Notes under the pieces: model-generated
Told to the model about the DNA's origin: nothing
Databases searched by the model: none
What the model saw: only the letters and a program-made list of their open reading frames with translations
Program-made: the position numbers and the translations under genes
Shown here: positions 1-8,553 of the stretch, in pieces
Layout: each line of letters starts with the position of its first letter
Position numbering within the stretch: position 1 is the first letter of the stretch
Source of the DNA: Faecalibacterium sp. An121
GTDB lineage: Bacteria; Bacillota; Clostridia; Oscillospirales; Ruminococcaceae
Length of the DNA stretch: 64,000 nucleotides
Direction: 5' to 3'
NCBI RefSeq assembly: GCF_002160915.1
Contig: NZ_NFLM01000006.1
Coordinates: 81,237 to 145,236 of the forward strand

Positions 1-232
1 CGTCCTTTGCCTGCTGCCGCCGTTCGATCTGGGGCGCGGCGATATAAAACGCCTCCTCCAGCCGGGCCAGCAGGGCCTTGGGCTGGTCGGTCATGGCGGC
101 AAAGTCGGTGACCAGTTTCTGGTGCACCCAGTGGAAGATCTGCTTTGCCCGGAAGGCCGGCTGGCCCATGGCCTTCATCTCGGCGGCCAGTTCCTCAACA
201 GTCAGGGAAGATATGCAGCGTTTGTGTTCCAT
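1..232 (-). CDS. rlmN: 23S rRNA (adenine2503-C2)-methyltransferase RlmN, N-terminal part
   Basis: The gene runs off the left edge; only the first 77 codons are present. The ATG at 232 follows a GGAGAC ribosome site. The product begins MEHKRCISSLTVEEL and carries the RlmN N-terminal signature GQPAFRAKQIFHWVHQK. RlmN is a radical-SAM enzyme that methylates A2503 of 23S rRNA (and A37 of some tRNAs). The radical-SAM CxxxCxxC motif lies outside the window, so the call rests on the N-terminal domain and on the usual Firmicutes order rsmB-rlmN. It is the last visible gene of the yicC-to-rlmN minus-strand run. Confidence 0.85.
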   Translation of the reverse strand, partial: MEHKRCISSLTVEELAAEMKAMGQPAFRAKQIFHWVHQKLVTDFAAMTDQPKALLARLEEAFYIAAPQIERRQQAKD

Positions 233-349
233 GGTAGTCTCCTGTGCAGCGGCACGAGCGCGCTCTGCCCGGTATGCCGGCGCCGGGAAAGCCCGGATGC
301 AGCCGCACCCCCGCTTGCCCGGCAGGCAGATCCCGCGCAGTGGACCCTC

Positions 350-1669
350 TCAGTCCCGCTGCAATACACAGATGAAAAAGCCGTCCATCCCGGTGCGGCT
401 GGGCACCGACAGGGCCCCCAGAGGGCCGGCTTCCATACCCTGGGGCAGGGCCGGCTGGGGCCGCACCACCCGGAAATCCGGCTGCCGCTCCAGAAACGCC
501 TGGATCTGGGCCTGGTTTTCGTCGGGATGGATGGTGCAGGTGGAATAGACCAGACGCCCGCCCGGCTTGAGGTAGCCGGCGGCGCAGTCCAGAATGGCGC
601 GCTGGGTATCCAGCAGCTGCCGGCGGCGGGGCTCGTCCAGGGTCTTGTAGCGGATATCCGGCTTTTTGTGCAGGATACCCAGGCCGCTGCACGGCACGTC
701 GGCCAGCACCCGGTCCGCCCGGGGAAACGCGGGGTTGGGCTTTGCGGCGTCGTTGCACACCGCTTCCACACAGCCAAGGCCCATCCGGCCGGCAGCGGTG
801 CGGATCAGCCCCACCCGCTTGGGGGTGACGTCGCAGCTGAGCAGCCGGCCGCTGTCCCCCATCTCCTGGGCCAGGGTCAGGGTCTTGCCGCCCGGAGCGG
901 CGCAGAGATCCAGCACCGTCTCCCCGGGCCGCGCACCCACACAGAGGGCCGCCAGCTGGCTGGCCTGCCCTTCCACATGGAAGTACCCCTGCGCAAACAG
1001 CGGGCTGGCGGCAGGGCTGCCCTCAAAGGCGGCCAGCAGGCTGCCCGGCACGCGGCCCGGCACAGCCTCGACCCCTTCCCCGGCCAGCAGGTCCGCCAGG
1101 GCTTCCGGGGTGGTCTTGAGGGGGTTGGCCCGCAGGGCGGTGCGCCCTCCATCCGCCGGGGCGGTCAGGATATCCAGAGCCTCATCGGGGTAGTATTGGC
1201 GGAGAAACGCAGCCACATCCCGCCCCGCCGAGCCCAGCACCATCAGCCGCTGGACCTCGTCCTCAAAGGAGGCAGCGGACAGGTCATAGTTGCAGGCTTT
1301 GCGGAGCACGGCGTTCACCAGTCCTGCCGCGCTGGACTTGCCAAACGCCCGGACCAGCTCCACCGCCTCATGGACGGCGGCCGGGGCCGGCACCTGCATA
1401 TACCTGGCCTGGGTCAGGGCGCTGCGCAGGATGGCCCGCACCGGCGGGTCCAGCCTGTCCACCCCCTTGGGCAGAAACTGCCCCAGGATAAAATCCAGCG
1501 TGGCCTGCCGCTCGACGGTGGTGTAAAAGATGGCGGCGGCAAAGGCGCGGTCCCGCCCGGCCAGGGCGCTGCGGTCCAGCTGAGCGTCCAGCACCAGGTT
1601 GGCATAGCCCCCCTGCTCCTGATGCAGCAGGGCTTCCACCGCCGCGGCCCGCGGGCCCCGGGGCCTCAA
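350..1669 (-). CDS. rsmB: 16S rRNA (cytosine967-C5)-methyltransferase RsmB
   Basis: A 439-residue cytoplasmic enzyme that methylates C967 of 16S rRNA. An N-terminal NusB-like RNA-binding domain fills about residues 1-140. The Rossmann methyltransferase domain follows, with the SAM-binding motif LCAAPGGKT (about residue 250), DVPCSGLGILHKKPDIR (motif IV with its PC cysteine) and YSTCT (motif VI with the catalytic cysteine). The length is normal for the family. The start overlaps the end of fmt by four bases (ATGA), which points to translational coupling. The call is firm. Confidence 0.95.
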   Translation of the reverse strand: MRPRGPRAAAVEALLHQEQGGYANLVLDAQLDRSALAGRDRAFAAAIFYTTVERQATLDFILGQFLPKGVDRLDPPVRAILRSALTQARYMQVPAPAAVHEAVELVRAFGKSSAAGLVNAVLRKACNYDLSAASFEDEVQRLMVLGSAGRDVAAFLRQYYPDEALDILTAPADGGRTALRANPLKTTPEALADLLAGEGVEAVPGRVPGSLLAAFEGSPAASPLFAQGYFHVEGQASQLAALCVGARPGETVLDLCAAPGGKTLTLAQEMGDSGRLLSCDVTPKRVGLIRTAAGRMGLGCVEAVCNDAAKPNPAFPRADRVLADVPCSGLGILHKKPDIRYKTLDEPRRRQLLDTQRAILDCAAGYLKPGGRLVYSTCTIHPDENQAQIQAFLERQPDFRVVRPQPALPQGMEAGPLGALSVPSRTGMDGFFICVLQRD

Positions 1670-2586
1670 AGGAGATCCCCCGCTTTGAGCCGCAGCCCCG
1701 CGGCAAAGGCGCTGCCCTCCATGGGCTTGGAGCCCTCGGGCACCACCTGCAGCAGCTCCACGGCGCCCTCCCCGCAGGCCACCGTCAGGGGCTTTGTGCG
1801 CAGGACGGTGCCGGGGGCCTCGCCCTGGCTGTCAGCCAGACGGCAGGCCATCACCTTGACCTTGCGTCCCCCGCCGGTGACGAACCAGGCGGCGGGCCAG
1901 GGGTTCATCCCGCGCACCCAGTTGTGGATGTGGGATGCCGGGTCGGTCCAGTGGAACCGGGCCATTTCCTTGGTCAGCATGGGGGCCAGGGTGGCGGCCT
2001 CGTGGTCCTGGGGCACAGGGGTCAGGGTGCCGGCGGCGATCTGCGGCAGGGTGCTGCACAGCAGCCGGGCCCCCGCCTCGGTCACACGGTCGAACAGCTC
2101 GCCGCTGGTCTCCTCGGGCTGGATGGCGATCTTTTCACAGGCCAGCACGTCTCCGGTGTCCAGCCCTTCGTCCATCTGCATGATGGAAACGCCGGTCTCG
2201 GCATCGCCGTTCAGCACCGCCCACTGGACCGGCGCGCTGCCCCGGTATTTGGGCAGCAGGGACACATGCAGGTTGATGCAGCCGAACCGGGGCACGGCCA
2301 GCACCTGCGCCGGCAGGATGCAGCCATAGGCCACCACCACGATCAGCTCAGGGGCCAGGGCGCGGATGTTGGCGTCCTCTCCCCCGTCCCGCAGGGTGCG
2401 GGGCTGGAACACAGGGGTACCGTGGGCCAGGGCCACCTGCTTGACAGGGGGCGGGGTCAGCACCTGCTTGCGGCCCACAGGCTTATCCCGCCGGGTGTAG
2501 ACGGCGCAGACCTCATGCCCTGCGGCATACAGAGCCTCCAGACAGGCGGCTGCAATGTCCGGGGTGCCCATAAACAGGATGCGCAT
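1666..2586 (-). CDS. fmt: Methionyl-tRNA formyltransferase
   Basis: A 306-residue enzyme that formylates the amino group of initiator Met-tRNA using 10-formyl-tetrahydrofolate. The N-terminal formyltransferase domain starts MRILFMGTPDIAA and holds the signature NLHVSLLPKYRGSAP followed by GVSIMQMDEGLDTGD; the catalytic Asn-His-Asp region is intact. A C-terminal tRNA-binding domain starts near residue 205. It sits directly behind def, whose stop codon ends at the base before this ATG. This is the standard def-fmt pair, in which the formyl group is added here and removed by Def. Confidence 0.96.
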   Translation of the reverse strand: MRILFMGTPDIAAACLEALYAAGHEVCAVYTRRDKPVGRKQVLTPPPVKQVALAHGTPVFQPRTLRDGGEDANIRALAPELIVVVAYGCILPAQVLAVPRFGCINLHVSLLPKYRGSAPVQWAVLNGDAETGVSIMQMDEGLDTGDVLACEKIAIQPEETSGELFDRVTEAGARLLCSTLPQIAAGTLTPVPQDHEAATLAPMLTKEMARFHWTDPASHIHNWVRGMNPWPAAWFVTGGGRKVKVMACRLADSQGEAPGTVLRTKPLTVACGEGAVELLQVVPEGSKPMEGSAFAAGLRLKAGDLL

Positions 2587-3120
2587 TTAGTTCTCCTTTG
2601 CGTTGCGGGCGGCCTCGCGGCCCTCCTCGGTGTCCTCATAGAAATAGTCGCTGGACTGCATGATGGTGATGCCGTCCAGATGGTCGTTCTCGTGCTGGAT
2701 GCACCGGCCCAGCAGGCCGTCGGCCTCCAGCTCGAACCACTGGCCGCTGCGGTCCTGGGCCCGCACCTTGACGGCTGCGGGCCGGGTCACGGCGCCGTTG
2801 TGGCCCGGGAACGACAGGCAGCCCTCATAGTGGGTCTCGGTCTCCTCCGAGACTGCCACGATCTCAGGGTTGATAAAGTCGATGAACTTGTACTCGTACC
2901 CCTCGGGGATCTCCTCGGGGGCGTCGGTGGTGTCCCACACTACGAACAGCCGGCGCAGCATCCCCACCTGGGGGCCTGCCAGACCCACGCCGTCGGCGGC
3001 GATCATCGTCTCATGCATATCGTCCAGCAGGGTGGCCAGACGCTGGTCAAACTGGGTCACAGGGCGGCAGACCTTGTTCAAAATGGGGTCGCCTTCCTGC
3101 ACGATGGTACGGATTGCCAT
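2587..3120 (-). CDS. def: Peptide deformylase
   Basis: A 177-residue metalloprotease that removes the N-formyl group from nascent proteins. All three family motifs are visible: GVGLAGPQVG (motif 1, with Gly where most members have Ala), EGCLSFPG (motif 2 with the metal-binding Cys) and QHENDHLDG (motif 3, HExxDH). The start has a GGGAGG ribosome site. The stop codon abuts the start of fmt, so the two are probably co-translated. Confidence 0.96.
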   Translation of the reverse strand: MAIRTIVQEGDPILNKVCRPVTQFDQRLATLLDDMHETMIAADGVGLAGPQVGMLRRLFVVWDTTDAPEEIPEGYEYKFIDFINPEIVAVSEETETHYEGCLSFPGHNGAVTRPAAVKVRAQDRSGQWFELEADGLLGRCIQHENDHLDGITIMQSSDYFYEDTEEGREAARNAKEN

Positions 3121-3171
3121 AAATCATTTCCTCCCTTAATCGCAAAACTTGGAGCGCTGCGCGCCCCGCGG

Positions 3172-5436
3172 TCAGATCTCTCCATCCGAGTGCATATCCA
3201 CCGCCAGCGCAGCCCGGGCGGGCAGTTTTTCCTGCTCGTACAGGCCCAGAGCCTGGCGCAGCAAAGCCCGGAACCGCTTGTCGTTGCGGCACTTGATGGT
3301 GAGTTTATAGCGGTATACTTCGTTGATCATCAGGATGCTGCCGGGGGTGGGGCCCAGCACCCGCAGGGGGATGTCCGGCTGTTTGACCGCCAGCCCTGCC
3401 AGAAGCTGGCCAAAGCGGGCGGCCGCCTGAGCCACCTCCCCTTCCTTCTTGCCCGAAAAACTGACGATACACAGGCTGCAGAAGGGCGGGTAGAGCCCCA
3501 GCCGCCGGTATTCGATCTCCTGGGCAAAAAAGGCGTCGTAGTCCTGCGCGGCGGCCAGCGCCAGCACCTGGTTGGCGGGGTCGGTGGTCTGGATGATGGC
3601 CCGCCCCGGACTGGAAGCCCGGCCGCTGCGGCCCACCACCTGGGTCACCAGGCTGAACACCGTCTCGCTGGCCCGGAAGCCCTGTGCAAACAGCAGTGAA
3701 TCGATGCCCAGCACCCCCACCAGGGTCACGTCCTCAAAATCCAGCCCTTTGGCCACCATCTGGGTGCCCACCATGATGTCGTATTCATGGCGGGCAAACT
3801 GGGCCAGCAGTTTTTCGTGGGCATCCTTGGCGGCGGTGGTATCCTGGTCCATCCGCAGCACCCTCGCCTCGGGGAACAGGGCCGCCAGTTCTTCTTCCGC
3901 CTTCTGGGTGCCGAAGCCCCAGTATTGCAGCCTGCCCCCGCAGGCCGGGCAGGTCTCGGGGCGGGGGGACAGCTGGGTGCCGCAGTAGTGGCAAAGCAGC
4001 CGTCCGCCCCCCGCCTTGTGGTACACCATGGGCACGCTGCACTTGGGGCATTTGAGTACCTGGCGGCAGTCCTCGCACTGGGCCATGGTCTGGTAACCCC
4101 GGCGATTGAGCAGCAGGATGGCCTGCTTGCCGGCGGCCAGGTTTTCTTTCAGGGCATCTTCCAAAGCCAGGCTGATCTCCCGGGGGTTGCCCGCAGCCAG
4201 CTCGGCCCGCATATCTACGATCTGGACGCTGGGCAGCGGCTGGCCCGCATACCGCCGGGTCAGCCGTACCAGCTGGCACCGCCCCGCCTGCGCCTCATAA
4301 AACGTCTCGGTGCTGGGGGTGGCGCTGGCCAGCACCAGCATCGCGCCGTTTTTGGCAGCCCGCCACCGGGCCACTTCGTGGGCCGAGTACCGGGGCGCCG
4401 ACTCGGAGCGGTAGGTGTGCTCCTGTTCCTCGTCTATGACGATCAGGCCGATCTTTTCCAGCGGCGCAAACACGGCGCTGCGGGTGCCCACCACGATATC
4501 GGCCCCGCCGTCCTGGATCATCTGCCATTGCAGCAGCCGCTCGGTGTGGTTGAGGGCCGAATGCTGCACCGCCACCCGCCTGCCGAACCTGGCCTTGAGG
4601 CGGCGGATCATCTGGGGGGTCAGGCTGATCTCGGGCACCAGCACCAGGGCGGTGCGGCCCAGGTCCAGGCACCGCTGGATCAGCTGCAGGAACACCAGGG
4701 TCTTGCCGCTGCCGGTGACCCCGTAGAGCAGCGCGGCATGGGGCCGGCCTGTCTCCAGATGGGGGGCCAGAGCCTGATAGGCGTCCTGCTGCTCTTTTGT
4801 CAGCTCCAGGTGTTCGGCTTCCTGGGGGATGTGGGCGTACAGGTCGATGGACTTGTTCACCCGCTGGCTGGCCAGCACCCCTTTGGCACAGAGGTTTTCG
4901 GCTACCGCCCGGCTGATCCCATGGGTCTCCAGATCCGCCTGGGTGCGGGGTCCCCCGCCCAGCAGCGCCACCGCCGCCAGCTGCTTGGCTGTGGGCTTGG
5001 GCTTTTGGGGCAGCGGGCCCGCCAGGCTGTACAGGATCTCGGTGTGGCGCACCAGCTGCTTTTGCAGCACGGGCGTCACACCGTCGGCGGCCAGGGCGGG
5101 CTTATACTGGGCCCCATAGGGGATCACCGCCTTGACCGCCTCATACCAGGTGCAGAAGGTGCGCGCCTTCAAAAAGCGCACCAGCTCCAGCAGTTCCTCG
5201 GTGAGGCAGGCGGAGGCGGGCGCCACGTCAAAGATGTATTTCAGTTTGGCGTTCTCGGGCTCGGCGTCGCAGGCCAGCACCACCCCCATGCGGGGGCGGC
5301 TGCCGCGGCCGAAAGGCACCAGCACCATACTGCCCAGCCGCACCTGGTTTTGCTGGTCGGGCATGACCGCGTAGGTATACAGCTTATCAAAGTGAAAGGC
5401 CGCGTTGCTCACCGCAACACCCACCGTCTTCGGCAT
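3172..5436 (-). CDS. priA: Primosomal protein N' (PriA), replication restart helicase
   Basis: A 754-residue superfamily-2 DNA helicase that reloads the replisome at stalled forks. The order is: N-terminal DNA-binding domain; Walker A GVTGSGKT (about residue 245); Walker B IVIDEEQEHTYRS; motif III LASATPS; a double zinc-binding insert with four CxxC pairs (CEDC, CPKC, CHYC, CPAC, about residues 455-505); helicase C domain; C-terminal domain. Walker B reads DEEQ where most PriA proteins read DEEH. It lies 48 bases after gmk with neither rpoZ nor coaBC between them. Confidence 0.95.
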   Translation of the reverse strand: MPKTVGVAVSNAAFHFDKLYTYAVMPDQQNQVRLGSMVLVPFGRGSRPRMGVVLACDAEPENAKLKYIFDVAPASACLTEELLELVRFLKARTFCTWYEAVKAVIPYGAQYKPALAADGVTPVLQKQLVRHTEILYSLAGPLPQKPKPTAKQLAAVALLGGGPRTQADLETHGISRAVAENLCAKGVLASQRVNKSIDLYAHIPQEAEHLELTKEQQDAYQALAPHLETGRPHAALLYGVTGSGKTLVFLQLIQRCLDLGRTALVLVPEISLTPQMIRRLKARFGRRVAVQHSALNHTERLLQWQMIQDGGADIVVGTRSAVFAPLEKIGLIVIDEEQEHTYRSESAPRYSAHEVARWRAAKNGAMLVLASATPSTETFYEAQAGRCQLVRLTRRYAGQPLPSVQIVDMRAELAAGNPREISLALEDALKENLAAGKQAILLLNRRGYQTMAQCEDCRQVLKCPKCSVPMVYHKAGGGRLLCHYCGTQLSPRPETCPACGGRLQYWGFGTQKAEEELAALFPEARVLRMDQDTTAAKDAHEKLLAQFARHEYDIMVGTQMVAKGLDFEDVTLVGVLGIDSLLFAQGFRASETVFSLVTQVVGRSGRASSPGRAIIQTTDPANQVLALAAAQDYDAFFAQEIEYRRLGLYPPFCSLCIVSFSGKKEGEVAQAAARFGQLLAGLAVKQPDIPLRVLGPTPGSILMINEVYRYKLTIKCRNDKRFRALLRQALGLYEQEKLPARAALAVDMHSDGEI

Positions 5437-5484
5437 CCGTCCAGCTTCCTTTCTTTGTGGTATGTATCGCTTTTCCGGTCCCGC

Positions 5485-6057
5485 TCAGAGGGACAGCCCG
5501 GAGCGCCGGATCATCACATCGTACAGTTCCTCTGCGGCCCGTCCGATGTCATCGTTGACGATCTTCAGGTCGAACGCATCGGCGCAGCGCAGCTCCTCCT
5601 GCGCGATGGCCAGCCGCTGCCGGATGTTCGCCTCGCTGTCGGTGCCGCGGCCCCGCAGCCGGGCTTCCAGCGTATCAAAGGACGGGGGGAGCAAAAAGAT
5701 GCTGGTGGACCCGGGGTAGAGCCGCTTGATGTTGGCTGCGCCGTGGATGTCGATGTTCAGCAGCGTCAGCTTGCCTGCGGCCATCCGCTTTTCCACCTCG
5801 GAGCGCAGGGTGCCGTAGTAGTTGCCATTGAAATGGTTGCTCTCCAGGATCTCCCCCTGTTCCAGCATCTGCAAAAACTGCTCTTTGGTGCGGTAATAGT
5901 AGTTGACCCCTTCCTTCTCCCCTTCGCGGGGGGCGCGGGTGGTGGCCGAGATGGTCTTTTCAATCTCGGGATGGGCCTGCCGCAGCCGGCTCATCACGCT
6001 GTCCTTGCCGACGCCCGACGGCCCCGACACTACAAACAAATATTTTTCGCCTTCCAT
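5485..6057 (-). CDS. gmk: Guanylate kinase
   Basis: A 190-residue cytosolic enzyme converting GMP and ATP to GDP and ADP. The P-loop reads SGPSGVGKDS, and the GMP-binding segment ISATTRAPREGEKEGVNYYYRT matches the family. The ATG follows the remA stop by two bases. Its place between remA and priA is standard in Firmicutes, although rpoZ (omega), usually next, is absent here. Confidence 0.96.
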   Translation of the reverse strand: MEGEKYLFVVSGPSGVGKDSVMSRLRQAHPEIEKTISATTRAPREGEKEGVNYYYRTKEQFLQMLEQGEILESNHFNGNYYGTLRSEVEKRMAAGKLTLLNIDIHGAANIKRLYPGSTSIFLLPPSFDTLEARLRGRGTDSEANIRQRLAIAQEELRCADAFDLKIVNDDIGRAAEELYDVMIRRSGLSL

Positions 6058-6059
6058 GG

Positions 6060-6332
6060 TTATGCTTCCTCCTGTGGGGATTTGGGGTCGGGCTGGACCG
6101 GGCTTCCTGCGCGGCCCGCCACCGTCTCGGGCTGCAGAGCCGACAGGATCACATGGTCCGAATCCATGATCAAGACCGCCCGGGTACTGCGCCCATAGGA
6201 AGCGTCGATCAGCCGGCCCTGCTCCCGCGCCTCTTTGACGATGCGCTTGATGGGAGCGGAATCCGGGCTGACCACCGCCACCAGCCGCTCGGCGCTGACC
6301 ATATTCCCAAACCCAATGTTGATCAGTCTCAT
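6060..6332 (-). CDS. remA: RemA/DUF370 family extracellular matrix regulator
   Basis: A 90-residue protein beginning [20 protein letters not shown], the hallmark of the RemA (YlzA, DUF370) family. In Bacillus subtilis RemA is a DNA-binding activator of biofilm matrix and osmoprotection genes. Many Clostridia keep the gene next to yicC and gmk, as here, where its role is unknown. It lies 4 bases after yicC and 2 bases before gmk, so it is almost certainly in the same transcript. The C-terminal 20 residues are longer than in B. subtilis. Confidence 0.9.
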   Translation of the reverse strand: MRLINIGFGNMVSAERLVAVVSPDSAPIKRIVKEAREQGRLIDASYGRSTRAVLIMDSDHVILSALQPETVAGRAGSPVQPDPKSPQEEA

Positions 6333-6336
6333 ACCC

Positions 6337-7215
6337 TTACTCCAGATTCTGGATCTGCTCGCGGATCTTTTCGATCTCCGCCTTCATGTCCACCACCACC
6401 CGGGTGATGTCCAGGTCCTGGCACTTGGAACCGATGGTGTTGGCCTCCCGGTTCAGTTCCTGGGTGAGGAAATCCAGCTTGCGTCCCACAGGCTGGTCAC
6501 TGCCCAGGATCTCCCGATACTGGGCGATATGGCTGCGCAGGCGGACCGTCTCCTCATCCACGGCGGTCTTGTCCCCAAAGATGGCGGCCTCGGTCAGCAC
6601 CCGGGCGTCGTCGATGGAGCGGTCCTCCAGGATGACCTTCAGACGCTCATACAGCCGATGGGTGTACTTTTCCACCCGGCCGGCGCTCAGGCTCTCCACA
6701 CGGTCCACACAGGCCTCCACCGTATCCAGACGGGCAGCGATGTCGGCCAGCATCTTGGCGCCCTCCACTCCCCGCATCTCCACAAAGCGCTGCAGGGCCA
6801 GAGCCGCCACATCCGATACATCGCTCCACAGCTGTTCCTCGTCCACCGGGGCCTGCCGGGCCACCAGCACATCGGGGAAACGGGCCAGCAGCCCTGCGGT
6901 GATGTCGTTCTTGACGCCGAGACTTTCGGACATATCCCGCAAGGCCTGCTGGTAGCTGCGGGCCAGTTCCATGTCCACGGCCACCGCCATGTCAGACGCC
7001 TCGGTGTTCTGGACCGTCAGGGTCAGTTCCACCTTGCCCCGGGCAATACGGCTGTTCAGCAGCGCCTTGAGGCGGCTGTCCAGGAAGGCGCAGTTCCGGG
7101 GTATCCGGGAGCTGTACTCAAAGTACCGGGCGTTGACGCTGCGCATTTCCACCGTGATCTCCCGCCCGCCGCACACCGCGCTGGCGCGGCCGTAGCCAGT
7201 CATGCTGTAAATCAT
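6337..7215 (-). CDS. yicC: YicC/YloC family endoribonuclease
   Basis: A 292-residue protein with the family start [11 protein letters not shown] and the C-terminal signature [31 protein letters not shown]. YicC-family proteins are reported to be endoribonucleases acting on small RNAs and mRNAs. This is the first gene of the minus-strand housekeeping run to rlmN. A sigma-A promoter lies about 95 bases upstream. Confidence 0.93.
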   Translation of the reverse strand: MIYSMTGYGRASAVCGGREITVEMRSVNARYFEYSSRIPRNCAFLDSRLKALLNSRIARGKVELTLTVQNTEASDMAVAVDMELARSYQQALRDMSESLGVKNDITAGLLARFPDVLVARQAPVDEEQLWSDVSDVAALALQRFVEMRGVEGAKMLADIAARLDTVEACVDRVESLSAGRVEKYTHRLYERLKVILEDRSIDDARVLTEAAIFGDKTAVDEETVRLRSHIAQYREILGSDQPVGRKLDFLTQELNREANTIGSKCQDLDITRVVVDMKAEIEKIREQIQNLE

Positions 7216-7308
7216 AGTTCCTCTTCCCTTTTCATTCTTTCCAGATCATTTCTGTATATATATCCGCCTTTGGGTCACAGTAGCCCATGTTACGATACAT
7301 ATGGTATT

Positions 7309-7337
7309 ATTTTACTATTCCGGCGGCCTTTTTGCAA
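7309..7337 (-). promoter_or_regulatory. Predicted sigma-A promoter of the yicC operon
   Basis: Read on the minus strand, TTGCAA (7337-7332) is followed after 17 bases by TAAAAT (7314-7309). The start of yicC lies about 95 bases downstream. It is the only well-spaced promoter seen between rpoD and yicC. Confidence 0.6.
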
Positions 7338-7389
7338 GGGAAGCAGACAAAAAACCCTGCTTTCACACACAGTGTTCACCAAACAAAAA

Positions 7390-7414
7390 AGCCGCGGCTC
7401 TCCGGGCCGCGGCT
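7390..7414 (-). terminator. Intrinsic terminator of the dgt-dnaG-rpoD transcript
   Basis: On the minus strand, AGCCGCGGC pairs with GCCGCGGCT around a short loop and is followed by a run of six T. The hairpin begins just after the rpoD stop. Confidence 0.88.
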
Positions 7415-7422
7415 TCAGCCGT

Positions 7423-8502
7423 TCATTCCTCAAGATAATCCCGCAGGCGCTTGGCCCGGCTGGGATGGCGCAGTTTGCGCAGGGCTTTTGCTTCGATCTG
7501 GCGCACCCGCTCCCGGGTGACGTTGAACTCCTGGCCCAGTTCCTCCAGCGTGCGGGGGCGTCCATCCTCCAGCCCGAACCGCAAAGACAGCACCCGCTGC
7601 TCCCGGGGGGTCAGGCTGGCCAGCACCGACACCAGCTCCCGGTGCAGCATCTGGCGGCCTGCCTCATCCGCAGGCACGCCGGCCGTGTCGTCCTGGACAA
7701 AGTCCTCGATGTGGGCGTCCTCTTCCTCCCCCACCGGGGTCTCCAGGCTGACCGGTTCCTGGGACAGCTGCAGCAGCTGGCTGACCCGGTCCGGCTCGAT
7801 GGACAGCCGCACGGCGATCTCGGCAGGGGTCGGTTCCCGGCCGTTCTGATGCAGCAATTCCGAGGAGGTCTTTTTGACCCGGTTGATGCTCTCCACCAGA
7901 TGCACCGGGATGCGGATGGTGCGTCCCTGGTCCGCAATGGCCCGGGTGATGGCCTGGCGGATCCACCAGGTGGCGTAGGTGGAAAACTTGAACCCACGCT
8001 GCGGCTCGAATTTTTCCACCGCCTTCATCAGCCCCAGGTTCCCCTCCTGGATCAGATCCAGAAAGGGCAGGCCCCGCCCGGCATAGCGCTTGGCCACCGA
8101 CACCACCAGACGCAGATTGGCTTCGCACAGGCGCTGCCTGGCCCCCGCGTCCCCTTGCTGGGCCGCCTGGGCCAGGGCCAGTTCCTCTTCCGGCTGCAGC
8201 AGGGGCACGGCGCCGATCTCTTTCAGATACGCCTTGACCGGGTCGTCCAGCGTCACCCCCGAGGGGGACAGCTCCTTTTCCAGCGTGCCGATCTGGGCCT
8301 CGTCAAAGGGAGGCAGGTCAGGCTCCTCCCCCGCTTCGGGGGCCAGGGCCACCCCGCGGGCCTTGAGGGCCTCGTACAGCGCGTCCAGCCCCGACAGGTC
8401 AAAATCCTCCGCCTCCATGGCGCGGCTCAGCTGCTCGGGGGTCAGGGGCCGGCGGCGTGCCTTCCGCGCCAGGGAATCTGCTAGCTTTTCTGGGGACATC
8501 AA
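7423..8502 (-). CDS. rpoD: RNA polymerase primary sigma factor RpoD/SigA
   Basis: A 359-residue housekeeping sigma factor. Region 1.1 is short. Region 1.2 contains [16 protein letters not shown]. Region 2 includes [14 protein letters not shown] and [18 protein letters not shown], with the -10-recognising stretch [20 protein letters not shown]. Region 3 has [11 protein letters not shown]. Region 4.2 has [21 protein letters not shown] and contacts the -35. The gene follows dnaG as in the macromolecular synthesis operon and ends at a strong terminator. The promoters called in this window match its expected specificity. Confidence 0.97.
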   Translation of the reverse strand: MMSPEKLADSLARKARRRPLTPEQLSRAMEAEDFDLSGLDALYEALKARGVALAPEAGEEPDLPPFDEAQIGTLEKELSPSGVTLDDPVKAYLKEIGAVPLLQPEEELALAQAAQQGDAGARQRLCEANLRLVVSVAKRYAGRGLPFLDLIQEGNLGLMKAVEKFEPQRGFKFSTYATWWIRQAITRAIADQGRTIRIPVHLVESINRVKKTSSELLHQNGREPTPAEIAVRLSIEPDRVSQLLQLSQEPVSLETPVGEEEDAHIEDFVQDDTAGVPADEAGRQMLHRELVSVLASLTPREQRVLSLRFGLEDGRPRTLEELGQEFNVTRERVRQIEAKALRKLRHPSRAKRLRDYLEE

Positions 8503-8553
8503 AAGAGGTCTCTCCTTTCAGTCAAGATGCAAAGCGCACAGGACAGGTGTGGT

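Noticed and set aside
122..2329. Long plus-strand open frame of 735 codons opposite rsmB and fmt
   Set aside because: It is antisense to two clear genes. The translation is rich in Gly, Pro, Ala, Gln and His, as expected for a shadow frame in GC-rich DNA, and shows no domain.
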